This document shows positions 45,365-54,912 of a stretch of DNA of 64,000 nucleotides, one piece after another (positions within the stretch are counted from its first letter, which is position 1; each line of letters starts with the position of its first letter). The stretch is from Marinomonas rhizomae (lineage in GTDB: Bacteria > Pseudomonadota > Gammaproteobacteria > Pseudomonadales > Marinomonadaceae): assembly GCF_003315485.1 (NCBI RefSeq), contig NZ_QNSE01000001.1:248001-312000 (forward strand), given 5' to 3'. The notes under the pieces are model-generated. The model was not told the DNA's origin. It was given only the letters and a program-made list of their open reading frames with translations, and made no database searches. The position numbers and the translations under genes were made by a program.

Positions 45365-46327
45365 CTAATTTTCTTTATAGCCCTTGGCTATATCATTAAG
45401 CATGATATTTATTGCGGTAGGGCTTGCTGCCGCAATATACCAAGCGTCGGCATCGACAAAAATCACATGCCCATTTTTCCAAGCTTTGGTTTGACGAAGT
45501 AGCGGATTGCTGATGTTGTCAGCTGTTATTATTGCACGACGTTCCATAACCGCTGTGCGGTCTACTATATAGATGATGTCTGGATCTGCTTGTTTAATGA
45601 ACTCGCTAGAAATAGGCTGACCGTGAAGTCCTGTCTCTTCGGTGCTATTTGCTGGCTGAACACCTAACTCATTAAAGATGAAACCATAGCGTGACTGCTT
45701 TCCAAAGCTACTAAAAGAGCCATTGTTGTGTAGGACAACAAGTGCTTTTTCTGGTCGGTTTCGTGTTAGTTGTCGCAGTTCTTTGACTTTGCTGTCTAGC
45801 TCTGCAGACTTTTCTTTCGCTAATTTTTCTTTGCCGAAAATTTTTCCTAAAGTTAGCAAATGGTCTTTTATTTTTGATATGTGGTTATTGGCGGTTGTGT
45901 TGAAATATATTGTTGGAGCAAACCCTGATAGCTCCTGATAATTCTTTGCATGCAGAGGTGTCATCAAAATTAAATCAGGCTTTAGGCCATGTACGCGCTC
46001 CATATTGGGTTGAACGATAGCACCTAAATCTTCTATCTTTGAATCGCTTTTATATGCGGCAAGATAATGAGGTATAAAATCTTTTGCCATTCCTGCGACA
46101 GGAATATTAAGTTGATCCAAAAAATCGACTTCATTCATATCGAGAGCAGCAACTCGTTTCGGACGATGATCTATAACCGCGGTGCCAAGTTCGTGTTTAA
46201 TGGTTATTGGTGGAGTTAGTTTGTGCGACACTTCTGTCACTTCAGCTGTTTTTTCTTCACATCCCTGTAATGAAATAACCAGCAATGCGCTAAGTCCTAA
46301 AATCCATTTTCTATTTTTCATTTTCAT
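45365..46327 (-). CDS. siderophore-binding lipoprotein, FatB/BauB-like
   Basis: A 320-residue periplasmic protein with signal and lipobox (ALLVISLQGC, Cys at about residue 22). TroA-fold segments: HRPKRVAALDMNEVDFLDQL, LKPDLILMTPLHAKN and DPDIIYIVDRTAVMERRAI. Start ATG 46327 is set by AAGGAG six bases upstream; the frame extends further into the ATPase gene. It is the likely donor for the permease pair at 47096-48984. Confidence 0.9.
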   Translation of the reverse strand: MKMKNRKWILGLSALLVISLQGCEEKTAEVTEVSHKLTPPITIKHELGTAVIDHRPKRVAALDMNEVDFLDQLNIPVAGMAKDFIPHYLAAYKSDSKIEDLGAIVQPNMERVHGLKPDLILMTPLHAKNYQELSGFAPTIYFNTTANNHISKIKDHLLTLGKIFGKEKLAKEKSAELDSKVKELRQLTRNRPEKALVVLHNNGSFSSFGKQSRYGFIFNELGVQPANSTEETGLHGQPISSEFIKQADPDIIYIVDRTAVMERRAIITADNISNPLLRQTKAWKNGHVIFVDADAWYIAAASPTAINIMLNDIAKGYKEN

Positions 46328-46337
46328 ATTTATCTCC

Positions 46338-47099
46338 TTAGAGGTTGAAATAGTTGCAAAGGCAACCGTGCTTACTTCGAATGATCTCAAAATCAAGTTC
46401 GTACAAACTTTTGAGATTAGTTTCTGTTATTACTTGTTCTGAGGTTCCGTTAAATTTAAGAGTGCCATTTTTTAAAGCAATAATATGGTCAGAGTAATTT
46501 GCGGCAAAATTGATATCGTGTATGACAAGTAATACAGTTCGGCCTTGTTCATCACATAGGCGACGTAGAGCTTGCATTATTTGCACGGCGTGCCTCATGT
46601 CTAGATTGTTTAAAGGTTCATCGAGCAACAAAACGTCTGTTTTCTGGGCTATAGTCATGGCTAAAAAGGCCATTTGTCGCTGTCCGCCACTTAACTCATC
46701 TAAATAAGAGTTTCTTAGATGTTGTAGGTCTAAAAACTCGATCGATTCTTCGATAATTTTTTTGTCGTCTTGAGTTAGGTGTCCCCTGCTGTAGGGGAAG
46801 CGGCCAAATGAAATTAGTTCTTCTACGGTTAAGCGTAAGTTGAAGCCTGGTGATTGGCGTAGGGTAGCAACTCGGTGAGCGTACTCTGCCGTCTTTATGT
46901 CGCTGATTTGGCGGCTATTAAAGGAAACGTGGCCGCTGCTTGGTTCCAGCAGTTTCGCTATTATCATTAGAAGAGTCGACTTTCCTGCTCCATTTGGCCC
47001 AATCAACGAGGTGATGCCCGCCGTCGGGAATGTTAGGCTAATGTCTGTTAGTACTGATTTTGTCCCATATACTTTATTAAGGTTCTGAACAGTGATCAT
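46338..47099 (-). CDS. siderophore ABC transporter ATPase, FatE/BauE-like
   Basis: A 253-residue ATPase: GPNGAGKST Walker A, DELSGGQRQMAFLAMTIAQ signature, VLLLDEPLNNLD Walker B, VIHDINFAANYSDH H-loop. Start ATG 47099 overlaps the permease stop (ATGA). Placement between permease and binding-protein genes matches bauDCEBA order. Confidence 0.92.
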   Translation of the reverse strand: MITVQNLNKVYGTKSVLTDISLTFPTAGITSLIGPNGAGKSTLLMIIAKLLEPSSGHVSFNSRQISDIKTAEYAHRVATLRQSPGFNLRLTVEELISFGRFPYSRGHLTQDDKKIIEESIEFLDLQHLRNSYLDELSGGQRQMAFLAMTIAQKTDVLLLDEPLNNLDMRHAVQIMQALRRLCDEQGRTVLLVIHDINFAANYSDHIIALKNGTLKFNGTSEQVITETNLKSLYELDFEIIRSKHGCLCNYFNL

Positions 47100-48046
47100 G
47101 CGGTGCCTCTGGTGCGAACAATTAGTGCAAGAAAGTAGATGCCACATACAAGGTTGACAAGAATACTGACGCTGGTTTTATAGTTGAATATGTGCTCAAC
47201 GAAGAGCTGGGCGACTAAAAATATAATAAGAGAAACCGCAAAAGCGATGGGGATGACAGCTTTGTGTTTGTTACTTCCAGCAAGGGCGTAAGCTATATTT
47301 GCAATGAATATGCCCATGAAGCCAGTGGGGCCTATTAGGCTTGTTGATACTGCAACGAGAACAGCAATTAAAGCTAAATACAATCGGATGTATTTAGGAT
47401 GATCGACTCCAAGAGACATGGATTGTTCTCGACCAAGCGACATCACATCTAACACTGGCAATGTTTTTCTTCCCATCCATAAACAAATGGTTACTACTAC
47501 CCCCCCAGAGATAAGCGTTTCAGGTTTAGAGCGGTTAAATGAGGTGTAGCTTAAGCCCTGAAATATAGAAAATTCACCTGGGCTAATGCTGAGCTGAATG
47601 AATTGCGTGAAGGTTGCTAATACGGTTGTTAATACTAGACCGAATAGTAACAACATATAGATATTATTTTTACATCTAGGTAAAAGCCAATAATGCAGAG
47701 CCCATGAATATATCAGCATAATGGCAATCGATATGATGAAGTTTCCGCTAATATTCAATATTGTCAGTCCATGGGCGCCTAGCATAAATAGTAAGAGTGC
47801 TTGCCACAGTAAATAAACGGACTCATAACCCATTATAGATGGAGATAAAATACGATTACCTACAATAGTTTGGAATAATATGGCTGATACTGCTAAGCAA
47901 ATACTTCCAAGGATAATGGTCGAGAGGCGTAGTAAACGGTTAGGAATTAGATAATCAAAGTCGAAGCTTGAGCCTATAAAAGTAAAAAAGCACATCAGCA
48001 AAAGGATGAATATAAAAGAGCCCCATATTTTCATAGTTGTACTCAT
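47096..48046 (-). CDS. siderophore ABC transporter permease, FatC/BauC-like
   Basis: A 316-residue FecCD-family permease: [38 protein letters not shown] and GFMGIFIANIAYALAGSNKH. Shorter than FepD/FepG, as is typical for FatC. ATGA-type overlaps with both neighbours. Confidence 0.92.
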   Translation of the reverse strand: MSTTMKIWGSFIFILLLMCFFTFIGSSFDFDYLIPNRLLRLSTIILGSICLAVSAILFQTIVGNRILSPSIMGYESVYLLWQALLLFMLGAHGLTILNISGNFIISIAIMLIYSWALHYWLLPRCKNNIYMLLLFGLVLTTVLATFTQFIQLSISPGEFSIFQGLSYTSFNRSKPETLISGGVVVTICLWMGRKTLPVLDVMSLGREQSMSLGVDHPKYIRLYLALIAVLVAVSTSLIGPTGFMGIFIANIAYALAGSNKHKAVIPIAFAVSLIIFLVAQLFVEHIFNYKTSVSILVNLVCGIYFLALIVRTRGTA

Positions 48047-48984
48047 TTAATTCCCCTTAATATTAATATAAGGAACATTACGCCACCTACGCCACCTGCG
48101 GTTAGGCCAATAGGTACTTCAAATGGGTAAATAACTAAGCGCCCTAAAATATCGCAAAGGATAAGCAGGCAAGCGCCTCCTAAGGCAACAATGGGTAACG
48201 TTCTCGATAAATTTTCTCCATATTTTAGGGCGACTAAATTTGGAATGACCAGACCTACAAATGGAATCGTTCCAACCGTGATTACTGATGCTGAGACAGT
48301 TATCGCGACAAGTATTAGGCCTATGGCTGCTGTGCTGGCATACCCCAGTCCTAAGCTAGAGGACATCTCTTCCCCCATCCCTAGTACAGTAAAGCGGTGG
48401 GCGTAAAGGTAGGCCAAAATGATGACGGGTAAGATGATATAAATAAGCTCGTAATGCTCTTGGACTACTCTTGAAAAGTCTCCTAGTAACCATCCTTGCA
48501 TGCTTTGTAGAATATTATTCTTATAAGCATAAAACTCAGCTATTGAACTTAATACACTTCCGTACATTAGCCCTAATACGGGGATAAGTACGGTGTTTTT
48601 GAACTCAATGCGATTAATGATGGCAATAAAAATGAGACTGGCAGCCAAGCAAAAAAGCATAGCAAATATCATTTTAGTACTGGTGTTAGCTTCAGGTAGC
48701 ATGGTCAGTGAAATTAATAGCCCAAGTTTTGCTGCATCCAACCCCCCTGAAGTAGCTGGCTCAACAAACTTATTGCGCACAATATGCTGTAAAATAACAC
48801 CACTAATAGATAGTCCTATGCCTGTCAGTATAAGGGCAATTAACCTTGGTATACGACTTGCCGTGAGAGTGAGCCAAGCATCTTTTGAGCCATCTAATAA
48901 ATCAGACCACGCCAGTTGTTGTACTCCAATGGTAAGCGATGCTATGCAAAGCACCATAAATAAAATGGATAACCGTAATATCAT
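48043..48984 (-). CDS. siderophore ABC transporter permease, FatD/BauD-like
   Basis: A 313-residue FecCD-family permease: SRIPRLIALILTGIGLSISGVILQHIVRNKFVEPATSGG and FVGLVIPNLVALKYGENLSR. First gene of the importer part, following the N-hydroxylase gene by 122 bases that contain a hairpin. Partner of the FatC-like permease. Confidence 0.92.
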   Translation of the reverse strand: MILRLSILFMVLCIASLTIGVQQLAWSDLLDGSKDAWLTLTASRIPRLIALILTGIGLSISGVILQHIVRNKFVEPATSGGLDAAKLGLLISLTMLPEANTSTKMIFAMLFCLAASLIFIAIINRIEFKNTVLIPVLGLMYGSVLSSIAEFYAYKNNILQSMQGWLLGDFSRVVQEHYELIYIILPVIILAYLYAHRFTVLGMGEEMSSSLGLGYASTAAIGLILVAITVSASVITVGTIPFVGLVIPNLVALKYGENLSRTLPIVALGGACLLILCDILGRLVIYPFEVPIGLTAGGVGGVMFLILILRGIK

Positions 48985-49032
48985 TTGAAATATGCTTTAT
49001 TTGAAAGTGGAGTTATTGAGCATAATTATGAA

Positions 49033-49056
49033 ACCACTTTATTATGACAAAGTGGT
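49033..49056 (-). promoter_or_regulatory. hairpin between biosynthesis and uptake genes
   Basis: ACCACTTT (49033-49040) and AAAGTGGT (49049-49056) form an 8-bp stem with an 8-base loop, in the gap after the N-hydroxylase gene on the minus transcript. No U-run follows, so it may attenuate or process the long mRNA and not end it. Confidence 0.45.
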
Positions 49057-49106
49057 CCACCTAATTTAGTTTTTGATTAAGTGATCTTCATACGTAAGTT
49101 TAGATT

Positions 49107-50441
49107 TTATGAGTCAAGGATTGCTCCTTCAGGGATTCCATATTGCTGAAATGACGTGTTTTTTTGAAGGCGATATATTTCCCGTTTAGCTAATTGGTTA
49201 ATAATTGCTCCGTTGCGGGAAGCTCCAACACCGAGATCTGGAGAAGCAACGCTTTGCTGGAAAATTTCTGCGTTTTGTATGAAAATTTTACCTAAACCTT
49301 TGTCGCATCGTTGGGCGGTAAAGTCTTTTTGAACAATAAAGTCATTGTTGCTATCGACCGCTAGAACGGAGCCTTTCAACTGTTCTAGCCACTTTGGCCA
49401 TTTGTGAACATATCCGACGGCGGCAATGACAGCATTGGTTTCTATTGTAAAATTTTGATCCAGCTGAGTATGCCTACATTTTATGTTCAATTTACTAGAT
49501 TGACTGGTGTCTTCAATCGAATTGACTTGGCAGTTGGGGTTTAAATAAAGTCCTGAATGTCGCCCACCAATAGAGCGTTCGTATAGAAGGTCATAAATAT
49601 CAGCGATTGTAGAGCAACTGATGCCTTTAAATAGCAAACCTTGCCCTGCTGCAATTTTACGTCGTTGTTCTCTTGATAGGTCTTGGAAGTAACTCATGTA
49701 GGAAGGAGTAAAACACTCTTGCCCAAGTTTTGAATATTCCATTGGGTGGTAGCCTGCAGATTGCGTTATCCAGCGGATAGATGCCCCGTTTTCTACTTGT
49801 TCAGGAGTCAGCAGCCTAAATAAGGCTAATACACACTCGGCAGCACTTTGTCCTGACCCAATAATAGTCACATTTTGGCATTGAGTTAGTTTTTCTTGCA
49901 GTTGAGCAAATTCTGAAGCATGTTTAACCAAAGGGTGGTGGCAACTCTCCAGCCATTTAGGAATATTTGGTGTAGTGCCTATGCCAATAGCAATGTTGGG
50001 GCTGGTGTATTGTTTTATTTGCCCCGACGCAAGCTCGCTATGGATATTAAAGGAGTCCTTTTCTTCATCATAAATGACCTGAGTAACGTTCTCTCCAAAA
50101 TGGCAGTTTTGTAACTGATTAGCCGCCCATCGACAGTAATGGTTGTATTCTATTCGCGGAATTTGGAAGTCTTCATAATAGTAAAACTGATATAAACGAT
50201 TATGTTGATGCAAGTAACTTAAATAGCTCAGTTTATGACTAGGGTCGGCCATAGTGACTAAATCGGCAAAGAATGGCACTTGCAGAGTTGTGCCGGGCAG
50301 CAAAAGGCCATGGTGCCAGTGGAATTCAGGTTTTTTCTCTAAGAAAACTGACTGTATGTCTCTCACTGTTGAAAGTAAGGCAGCTAAACCTAAGTTGAAA
50401 GGTCCAATACCAATACCAATAATGTTTGTTTTCCCTGCCAT
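49107..50441 (-). CDS. FAD/NADPH amine N-monooxygenase (BasC/AngU-like histamine N-hydroxylase)
   Basis: A 444-residue N-hydroxylating flavoenzyme of the lysine/ornithine monooxygenase family: FAD site GIGIGPFNLGLAAL at the N-terminus, FFADLVTMADPSHKLSYLSYL, NADPH site IIGSGQSAAECVLAL near residue 195, and the C-terminal DLGVGASRNGAIIN. With a histidine decarboxylase encoded in the same cluster, histamine is the expected substrate, giving the N-hydroxyhistamine of anguibactin/acinetobactin-type siderophores; ornithine, lysine or other diamines cannot be excluded by sequence. It follows the cyclization-domain NRPS by 33 bases. Confidence 0.87.
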   Translation of the reverse strand: MAGKTNIIGIGIGPFNLGLAALLSTVRDIQSVFLEKKPEFHWHHGLLLPGTTLQVPFFADLVTMADPSHKLSYLSYLHQHNRLYQFYYYEDFQIPRIEYNHYCRWAANQLQNCHFGENVTQVIYDEEKDSFNIHSELASGQIKQYTSPNIAIGIGTTPNIPKWLESCHHPLVKHASEFAQLQEKLTQCQNVTIIGSGQSAAECVLALFRLLTPEQVENGASIRWITQSAGYHPMEYSKLGQECFTPSYMSYFQDLSREQRRKIAAGQGLLFKGISCSTIADIYDLLYERSIGGRHSGLYLNPNCQVNSIEDTSQSSKLNIKCRHTQLDQNFTIETNAVIAAVGYVHKWPKWLEQLKGSVLAVDSNNDFIVQKDFTAQRCDKGLGKIFIQNAEIFQQSVASPDLGVGASRNGAIINQLAKREIYRLQKNTSFQQYGIPEGAILDS

Positions 50442-50474
50442 GTTAAATAAACCTCCAATGTAAAATATATATCG

Positions 50475-53438
50475 TTAAATAGAATGAACTGGCTGTGTTT
50501 TTTGATCAGCTGCTTTATCTGCCACCTTGGTTGCTTTTAATAACTTTTCTACGTTCTCTATGTTGCGACATTGAAAAACGTCATTAGCTGATAGTGAGGT
50601 TGAAAAATCTGCATTCAGACGCTTTAAGATGGTCTTAAGGTGGTGAGGCCTAAGTCCCATATTGATAAAGCTTGTTTCTTTAGGTGGGGCGTCTTTTGGG
50701 GCTATGCCAATCACTTCAGTGTAAATAGAAAATAATTGCGCTTGAAGGGAGAGACTGGCGCTGTTTGTGTAGAAGTTACAATTTTTATTACGAAAATCCT
50801 GATTTTGGGGAAAGCATTGCTTAGCAACAAAAGAGAACTCGTTTAAATGGATTATTTGACTTAAAGCTGTGTCAATGGCAGTAAGAAGATTGTCTATTGC
50901 GGTGACGTCTATAGCGTCACAAGCGTAATCAATGCTGAATACCAACGCTCCATCTTGCTGCGTTGTAAAGCGAATATCCATTGCGACTTGCGGTGTTTGT
51001 GTTAGACCAGATTTTAGATGCATTGGGTGTGCATCAGATAGTGAAGGCCAAGATAGTCCGTTGGTTATTACGATAGGGAGTACTGGTCCTGAACCGCACT
51101 TTTCAAACAAGGTACGAGCCAAGTCTACCCCCGAAAATGAAAGGTGTTGCAGGCCCTCTAGAATATCAGATTGAAGCTTTTTAGCTTGCGAGCTTACATT
51201 ATTCACATTGGCTTGCCATGCAAGGGCAATGAACGTTGAATGATTAGACAAAGCCCCAGAATACATAGGTAACACTGGTATCGCTACGTGTATTGAGCGA
51301 TTTTCGGACCAATAGGCCAATAGTTCTAAGACGACAGACATTATGGATGAGTTTTTGAACAGGCCTTGTTTGGCTCCAATCTTAATGAGTTGGCGATATT
51401 CGATAGGATTGATGATTACACTTTTTCGGGCAAATTTTGAAACTCCAACAGTGTCTAATGGCACCATCCAAGGAATTTGAGGTGTTGTGTCAATCGAAGA
51501 AAGTTTATTTGTCCAATATGTTATGTCGGATTTACGCTGTGCCGAGTCGTGATCGTTTAAGGGCTCAAGTGTTTGTTTCTTGTCAGGGGTTGGTGGTTCA
51601 ATAGGTCCTGTTTCAAATAATTCGACCATTAGAGCAGCGATAGACCGACCATCTAAAATCAATGCGTCGAAGCGAGTAAACACTGTCAATAGTTGGTCTG
51701 TTAAGTAAAAAATAGTGACATTCCAAGGTGAAAAATTAAGATCAAATAGGCTGTGACTATAAATGTTTCGGTAGTTTTCGATATAAGTTGTAGCTGCTTG
51801 AGATGATTGTTGGCTTAAGTCAATCTCTTTTAGGTTGATTGTCACGTTGTCAGTGACTACTTGCATTAATTTGTTGGTGTCAATATAAGTGCGAAGGCTT
51901 TTGTGACGTTGAACCATGGAGGCAAGTCGTTTTTTAAGTACTGTTGCGTCAAAGTGGCCGTGGTATTCGCGAAACTCCTGCATGGCAACACCGCCTAAAG
52001 GAAGTTGTGTTGTGCGGCCTAATAAGTATGCTTTTTGTATGGCAGATAAGGGAGTTGCTGTATGGGCTTCAGAGTCAAGGGAGTTGTAAGCTATTTTGCT
52101 TTCAGGCTCATTGTTGTTTGATGTGAAAGCTCCTAAGCGATCAAAGCTTTTATTTAATAGCTCAGGTGTTGTGCATAGTTTTTTCAGTAGTTTGGTAAAG
52201 TTTTCAAAAATCGTGTTAACCCAATCTAAAGGCAGTGCATCTAATCGAATATCCCAATTTATTAATAGGCCCCCATCGAGACGAACGGCTTGGGCATCAA
52301 GTGCCACTTGCGGGCCTTGTGACACACTCCAGTTCATTGCTCCAAAAGTGTTATGTACAGATTCTGAAAATAACTCGCCCTCTGCCATATCCAATGCCGC
52401 AGTAAAAACGATGGGGGCATTTTGTGCTGTGCCATGATAGCGAGAGAGGTCTCTCATAACATTGACCCCAGGGTAGTGAGAGTGCTCTAGCAACTCGATC
52501 ATTTGCGTTGCAATACTGCGAACTAGTGACGATAGATTTTTGTGCTGAGTAATATTTACGTTGAGCAATACAAAATTGGCAAAATCACCAACACATCGAT
52601 TCGTCTCTGGTAATAAGGGTTCTCGCCAAAAAGTGGGGATATTAAGTCTAAAGCATTTATCGTTTGTTGCTTTACTTAAGCTGAATGCAAAAATCCCTAA
52701 TAGAAGATTTGATAGTGTGACCTTATTGTGTCGTCCGAGTCGCTGTAGGTGCTTTAATTCTTCAGGTGCGATTATGGCGCGTAAGCAATGACTTTTAATT
52801 TGCTGTGAGTTTATGTTGCTTATTGGCAGTGATGGAGTTGGGGCAATATATGGAAGACGAGATTGCCACCATTTTCGATCTCTGCTGTTTAATTTTTTAA
52901 GGTCCGTATTAGATCTTATGGTGTTATGCCACTCAAAGAAGGAAGGGGCTGGAGTAAAAATTGCCTTGCTGTCTAGATAGAATAGTGTGAGGTCCTCCAT
53001 TACACGGCGAAAACTGGAAGGGTCTATCGCAATCATATCTGTATCAATGTGTAGGCGGAAATTATTATCGCCAAGTAGGCTTACAGAAAATCTTGCTGTC
53101 TGTCCGTTACTTAGATCTAGTTGTTGGTGTGTCCATTGCTCTCTTTTGTGTAACAGATATTTCTGCTGCTCCTCGGAAGATAAGTGAGTCAGATCATCGA
53201 CTTCTAAAAGAGAATGGGTTGAGTGTGTTTTTATCTCCGCAATACCGTCTAAACTCAAAGAGAGTCTTAATATAGGGTGTTCTAGATAGACTCGCTGAAG
53301 CGCTGACTCTAGATTGCTTGGGTGAATTCTTTGACCATCAAATTCCGTATAAAGGTGAGCTGCTACACCGCCTAAATAATCTGAGTCGGTTATGCGTCCA
53401 AACCAGCATGCTGCTTGCATAGGGGTTAATTCATTCAT
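50475..53438 (-). CDS. NRPS with two cyclization domains and a degenerate carrier tail (AngN/BasD-like)
   Basis: A 987-residue protein. Domain 1 (about 1-440) carries the heterocyclization motif D-x4-D-x2-S at Asp134-Ser142 (DMIAIDPSS). Domain 2 (about 455-890) carries it at Asp591-Ser599 (DALILDGRS). These motifs replace the HHxxxDG of ordinary condensation domains. The C-terminal 90 residues resemble a carrier domain, but the GGxS phosphopantetheine site reads GLRP, with Pro931 (codon 50648-50646) in place of Ser. There is no adenylation domain. Predicted role: condense DHB with a Cys, Ser or Thr and close a thiazoline or oxazoline ring. Divergent from the entB-like gene across two Fur boxes. 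Confidence 0.9.
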   Translation of the reverse strand: MNELTPMQAACWFGRITDSDYLGGVAAHLYTEFDGQRIHPSNLESALQRVYLEHPILRLSLSLDGIAEIKTHSTHSLLEVDDLTHLSSEEQQKYLLHKREQWTHQQLDLSNGQTARFSVSLLGDNNFRLHIDTDMIAIDPSSFRRVMEDLTLFYLDSKAIFTPAPSFFEWHNTIRSNTDLKKLNSRDRKWWQSRLPYIAPTPSLPISNINSQQIKSHCLRAIIAPEELKHLQRLGRHNKVTLSNLLLGIFAFSLSKATNDKCFRLNIPTFWREPLLPETNRCVGDFANFVLLNVNITQHKNLSSLVRSIATQMIELLEHSHYPGVNVMRDLSRYHGTAQNAPIVFTAALDMAEGELFSESVHNTFGAMNWSVSQGPQVALDAQAVRLDGGLLINWDIRLDALPLDWVNTIFENFTKLLKKLCTTPELLNKSFDRLGAFTSNNNEPESKIAYNSLDSEAHTATPLSAIQKAYLLGRTTQLPLGGVAMQEFREYHGHFDATVLKKRLASMVQRHKSLRTYIDTNKLMQVVTDNVTINLKEIDLSQQSSQAATTYIENYRNIYSHSLFDLNFSPWNVTIFYLTDQLLTVFTRFDALILDGRSIAALMVELFETGPIEPPTPDKKQTLEPLNDHDSAQRKSDITYWTNKLSSIDTTPQIPWMVPLDTVGVSKFARKSVIINPIEYRQLIKIGAKQGLFKNSSIMSVVLELLAYWSENRSIHVAIPVLPMYSGALSNHSTFIALAWQANVNNVSSQAKKLQSDILEGLQHLSFSGVDLARTLFEKCGSGPVLPIVITNGLSWPSLSDAHPMHLKSGLTQTPQVAMDIRFTTQQDGALVFSIDYACDAIDVTAIDNLLTAIDTALSQIIHLNEFSFVAKQCFPQNQDFRNKNCNFYTNSASLSLQAQLFSIYTEVIGIAPKDAPPKETSFINMGLRPHHLKTILKRLNADFSTSLSANDVFQCRNIENVEKLLKATKVADKAADQKTQPVHSI

Positions 53439-53490
53439 TATGCGCTTACTCGGTTGACAAAATAAAACAGATACGTAATCTTACATTCAA

Positions 53491-53533
53491 ATGATAATGA
53501 TTCCTAGTAAGTTTTTGATAATTGTTATTATTT
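53491..53533. promoter_or_regulatory. two Fur boxes in the divergent NRPS/aryl-carrier region
   Basis: ATGATAATGATTCC (53491-53504) and TTGATAATTGTTATTATT (53516-53533) lie 53-95 bases upstream of the minus-strand NRPS gene in the 508-bp gap 53439-53946. Apart from these and a doubtful small ORF, I see nothing else in that gap. Confidence 0.72.
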
Positions 53534-53621
53534 GTTGTGTTTTGTTAATTTTGAGTGTCTAAGGGTATTTGTAAGATCTACGCTTGGGTTGCTTAACTGA
53601 TGTTTCAGAGGATTGAAATAT

Positions 53622-53885
53622 ATGGCCAAAAAACTTATTGGATACCATTGTTGGCCTGAAAGTAAGTCTCATCAATGCTGTGAAAAGGATTACTGGATTG
53701 GCCTTTCCTTGATTCGTATCTTATCTAGGCAATCTGAATTCATTCTTCTGTTCTGCGTCCTTTCGTTAGTCCATATCTTTATGTTGAGTTTTCAAGGTGT
53801 TCTTGGTGTTCCTGAAAGTGATGTAGGAATTATCTTTCGCGCAGCTCTTGTTGTCATCGACGACACTCCTCTTAGGAAAAACTGA
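53622..53885 (+). CDS. doubtful small ORF
   Basis: An 87-codon frame (MAKKLIGYHCWPESKS...) with AGAGGA nine bases before ATG and one hydrophobic stretch (SEFILLFCVLSLVHIFMLSF). It lies between the Fur boxes and the entB-like gene on the same strand. I recognise no family. It could be a short membrane peptide, a remnant, or part of a leader region. Confidence 0.2.
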   Translation: MAKKLIGYHCWPESKSHQCCEKDYWIGLSLIRILSRQSEFILLFCVLSLVHIFMLSFQGVLGVPESDVGIIFRAALVVIDDTPLRKN

Positions 53886-53946
53886 TAGAAAAGTATTACT
53901 TAGCCTATAAATACGTTAAATAAATTAAAATTTTAAGTGAGTAGAT

Positions 53947-54855
53947 GTGACTATTAAACAGATCTCTGATTACCCGATGCCTAGTATTTCAAACTATCCA
54001 ACCAATAAGGTTGACTGGCAAATTGACGCAGAGCGGGCAGTTTTGCTTATTCATGATATGCAAGCGTACTTTTTAAGCTTCTATGATCCAAAAGGACCGT
54101 TAATAGCGACAGTAATACAAAACTTGAAGCGATTACGTGAATGGGCCTATGCGAATAATGTACCTGTAGTCTATACCGCTCAACCTTATGAGCAGTCAGA
54201 TGAAGATCGTGCTCTCCTTAATGCAATGTGGGGGCAGGGGTTGTCAGCATCTACCGCTGATCAGCAGCTTATTATTGATCAATTAACGCCAAATGAAAAT
54301 GATGTCATTTTGACTAAATGGAGATACAGCGCGTTTTCTCGCTCTGACTTGCGTGAACGTATGCAGGGGTGGAATCGTGATCAGCTTATTGTTGGAGGGG
54401 TGTATGCTCATATTGGGTGTATGATTACATCTGTAGATGCCTTTATGAATGATATACAGCCTTTTCTAGTTGGCGATGCTGTGGCAGATTTTTCTGAAGA
54501 AGAACATCATATGGCTTTAAAGTACGTTTCATCTCGTTGTGGCAAAGTAGTTGACGTTGATTCTTTGGTTCATGCTGACGATCAGGGAATTACTCAAGAA
54601 TGGCTATATGCGAAGGTCCAGCAACTGATTGAGGAGGATGAGGAGCTGGATCCGGATGAAAGCCTTATTGTGTATGGTTTGGACTCGCTGAAAATTATGC
54701 AGTTTGCTTCAGACCTTAAGGCTAACGGTATTGCGATCAGCTTTGAAGAGATTGCTCGTAATCCGACCTTATCAAATTGGTGGGCTATGGTTCAGGATCG
54801 TCAAATAAACACTTCTGCTGCAAAAGAGGCGCCAGTTTCTGTGCTGGATTTATAG
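53947..54855 (+). CDS. isochorismatase-aryl carrier protein, intact carrier (AngB/BasF/VibB-like)
   Basis: A 302-residue paralogue of EntB: VLLIHDMQAYFLSFYD, LTKWRYSAFSRSDL, GGVYAHIGCMITSVDAFM in the isochorismatase domain, and a C-terminal aryl carrier with VYGLDSLKIMQF containing the phosphopantetheine Ser247 (codon 54685-54687). It opens with GTG 53947. It is the only visible holo-capable carrier for DHB, so EntE should load it. It heads a plus-strand unit with the adenylation protein at 54913. The isochorismatase half duplicates the activity of entB in the first operon. Confidence 0.93.
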   Translation: MTIKQISDYPMPSISNYPTNKVDWQIDAERAVLLIHDMQAYFLSFYDPKGPLIATVIQNLKRLREWAYANNVPVVYTAQPYEQSDEDRALLNAMWGQGLSASTADQQLIIDQLTPNENDVILTKWRYSAFSRSDLRERMQGWNRDQLIVGGVYAHIGCMITSVDAFMNDIQPFLVGDAVADFSEEEHHMALKYVSSRCGKVVDVDSLVHADDQGITQEWLYAKVQQLIEEDEELDPDESLIVYGLDSLKIMQFASDLKANGIAISFEEIARNPTLSNWWAMVQDRQINTSAAKEAPVSVLDL

Positions 54856-54912
54856 TGCTTACGCCTTGGTCGTGTTGATGGGTGTGCTGAAAATATATTT
54901 GGAGTCAAGGAT

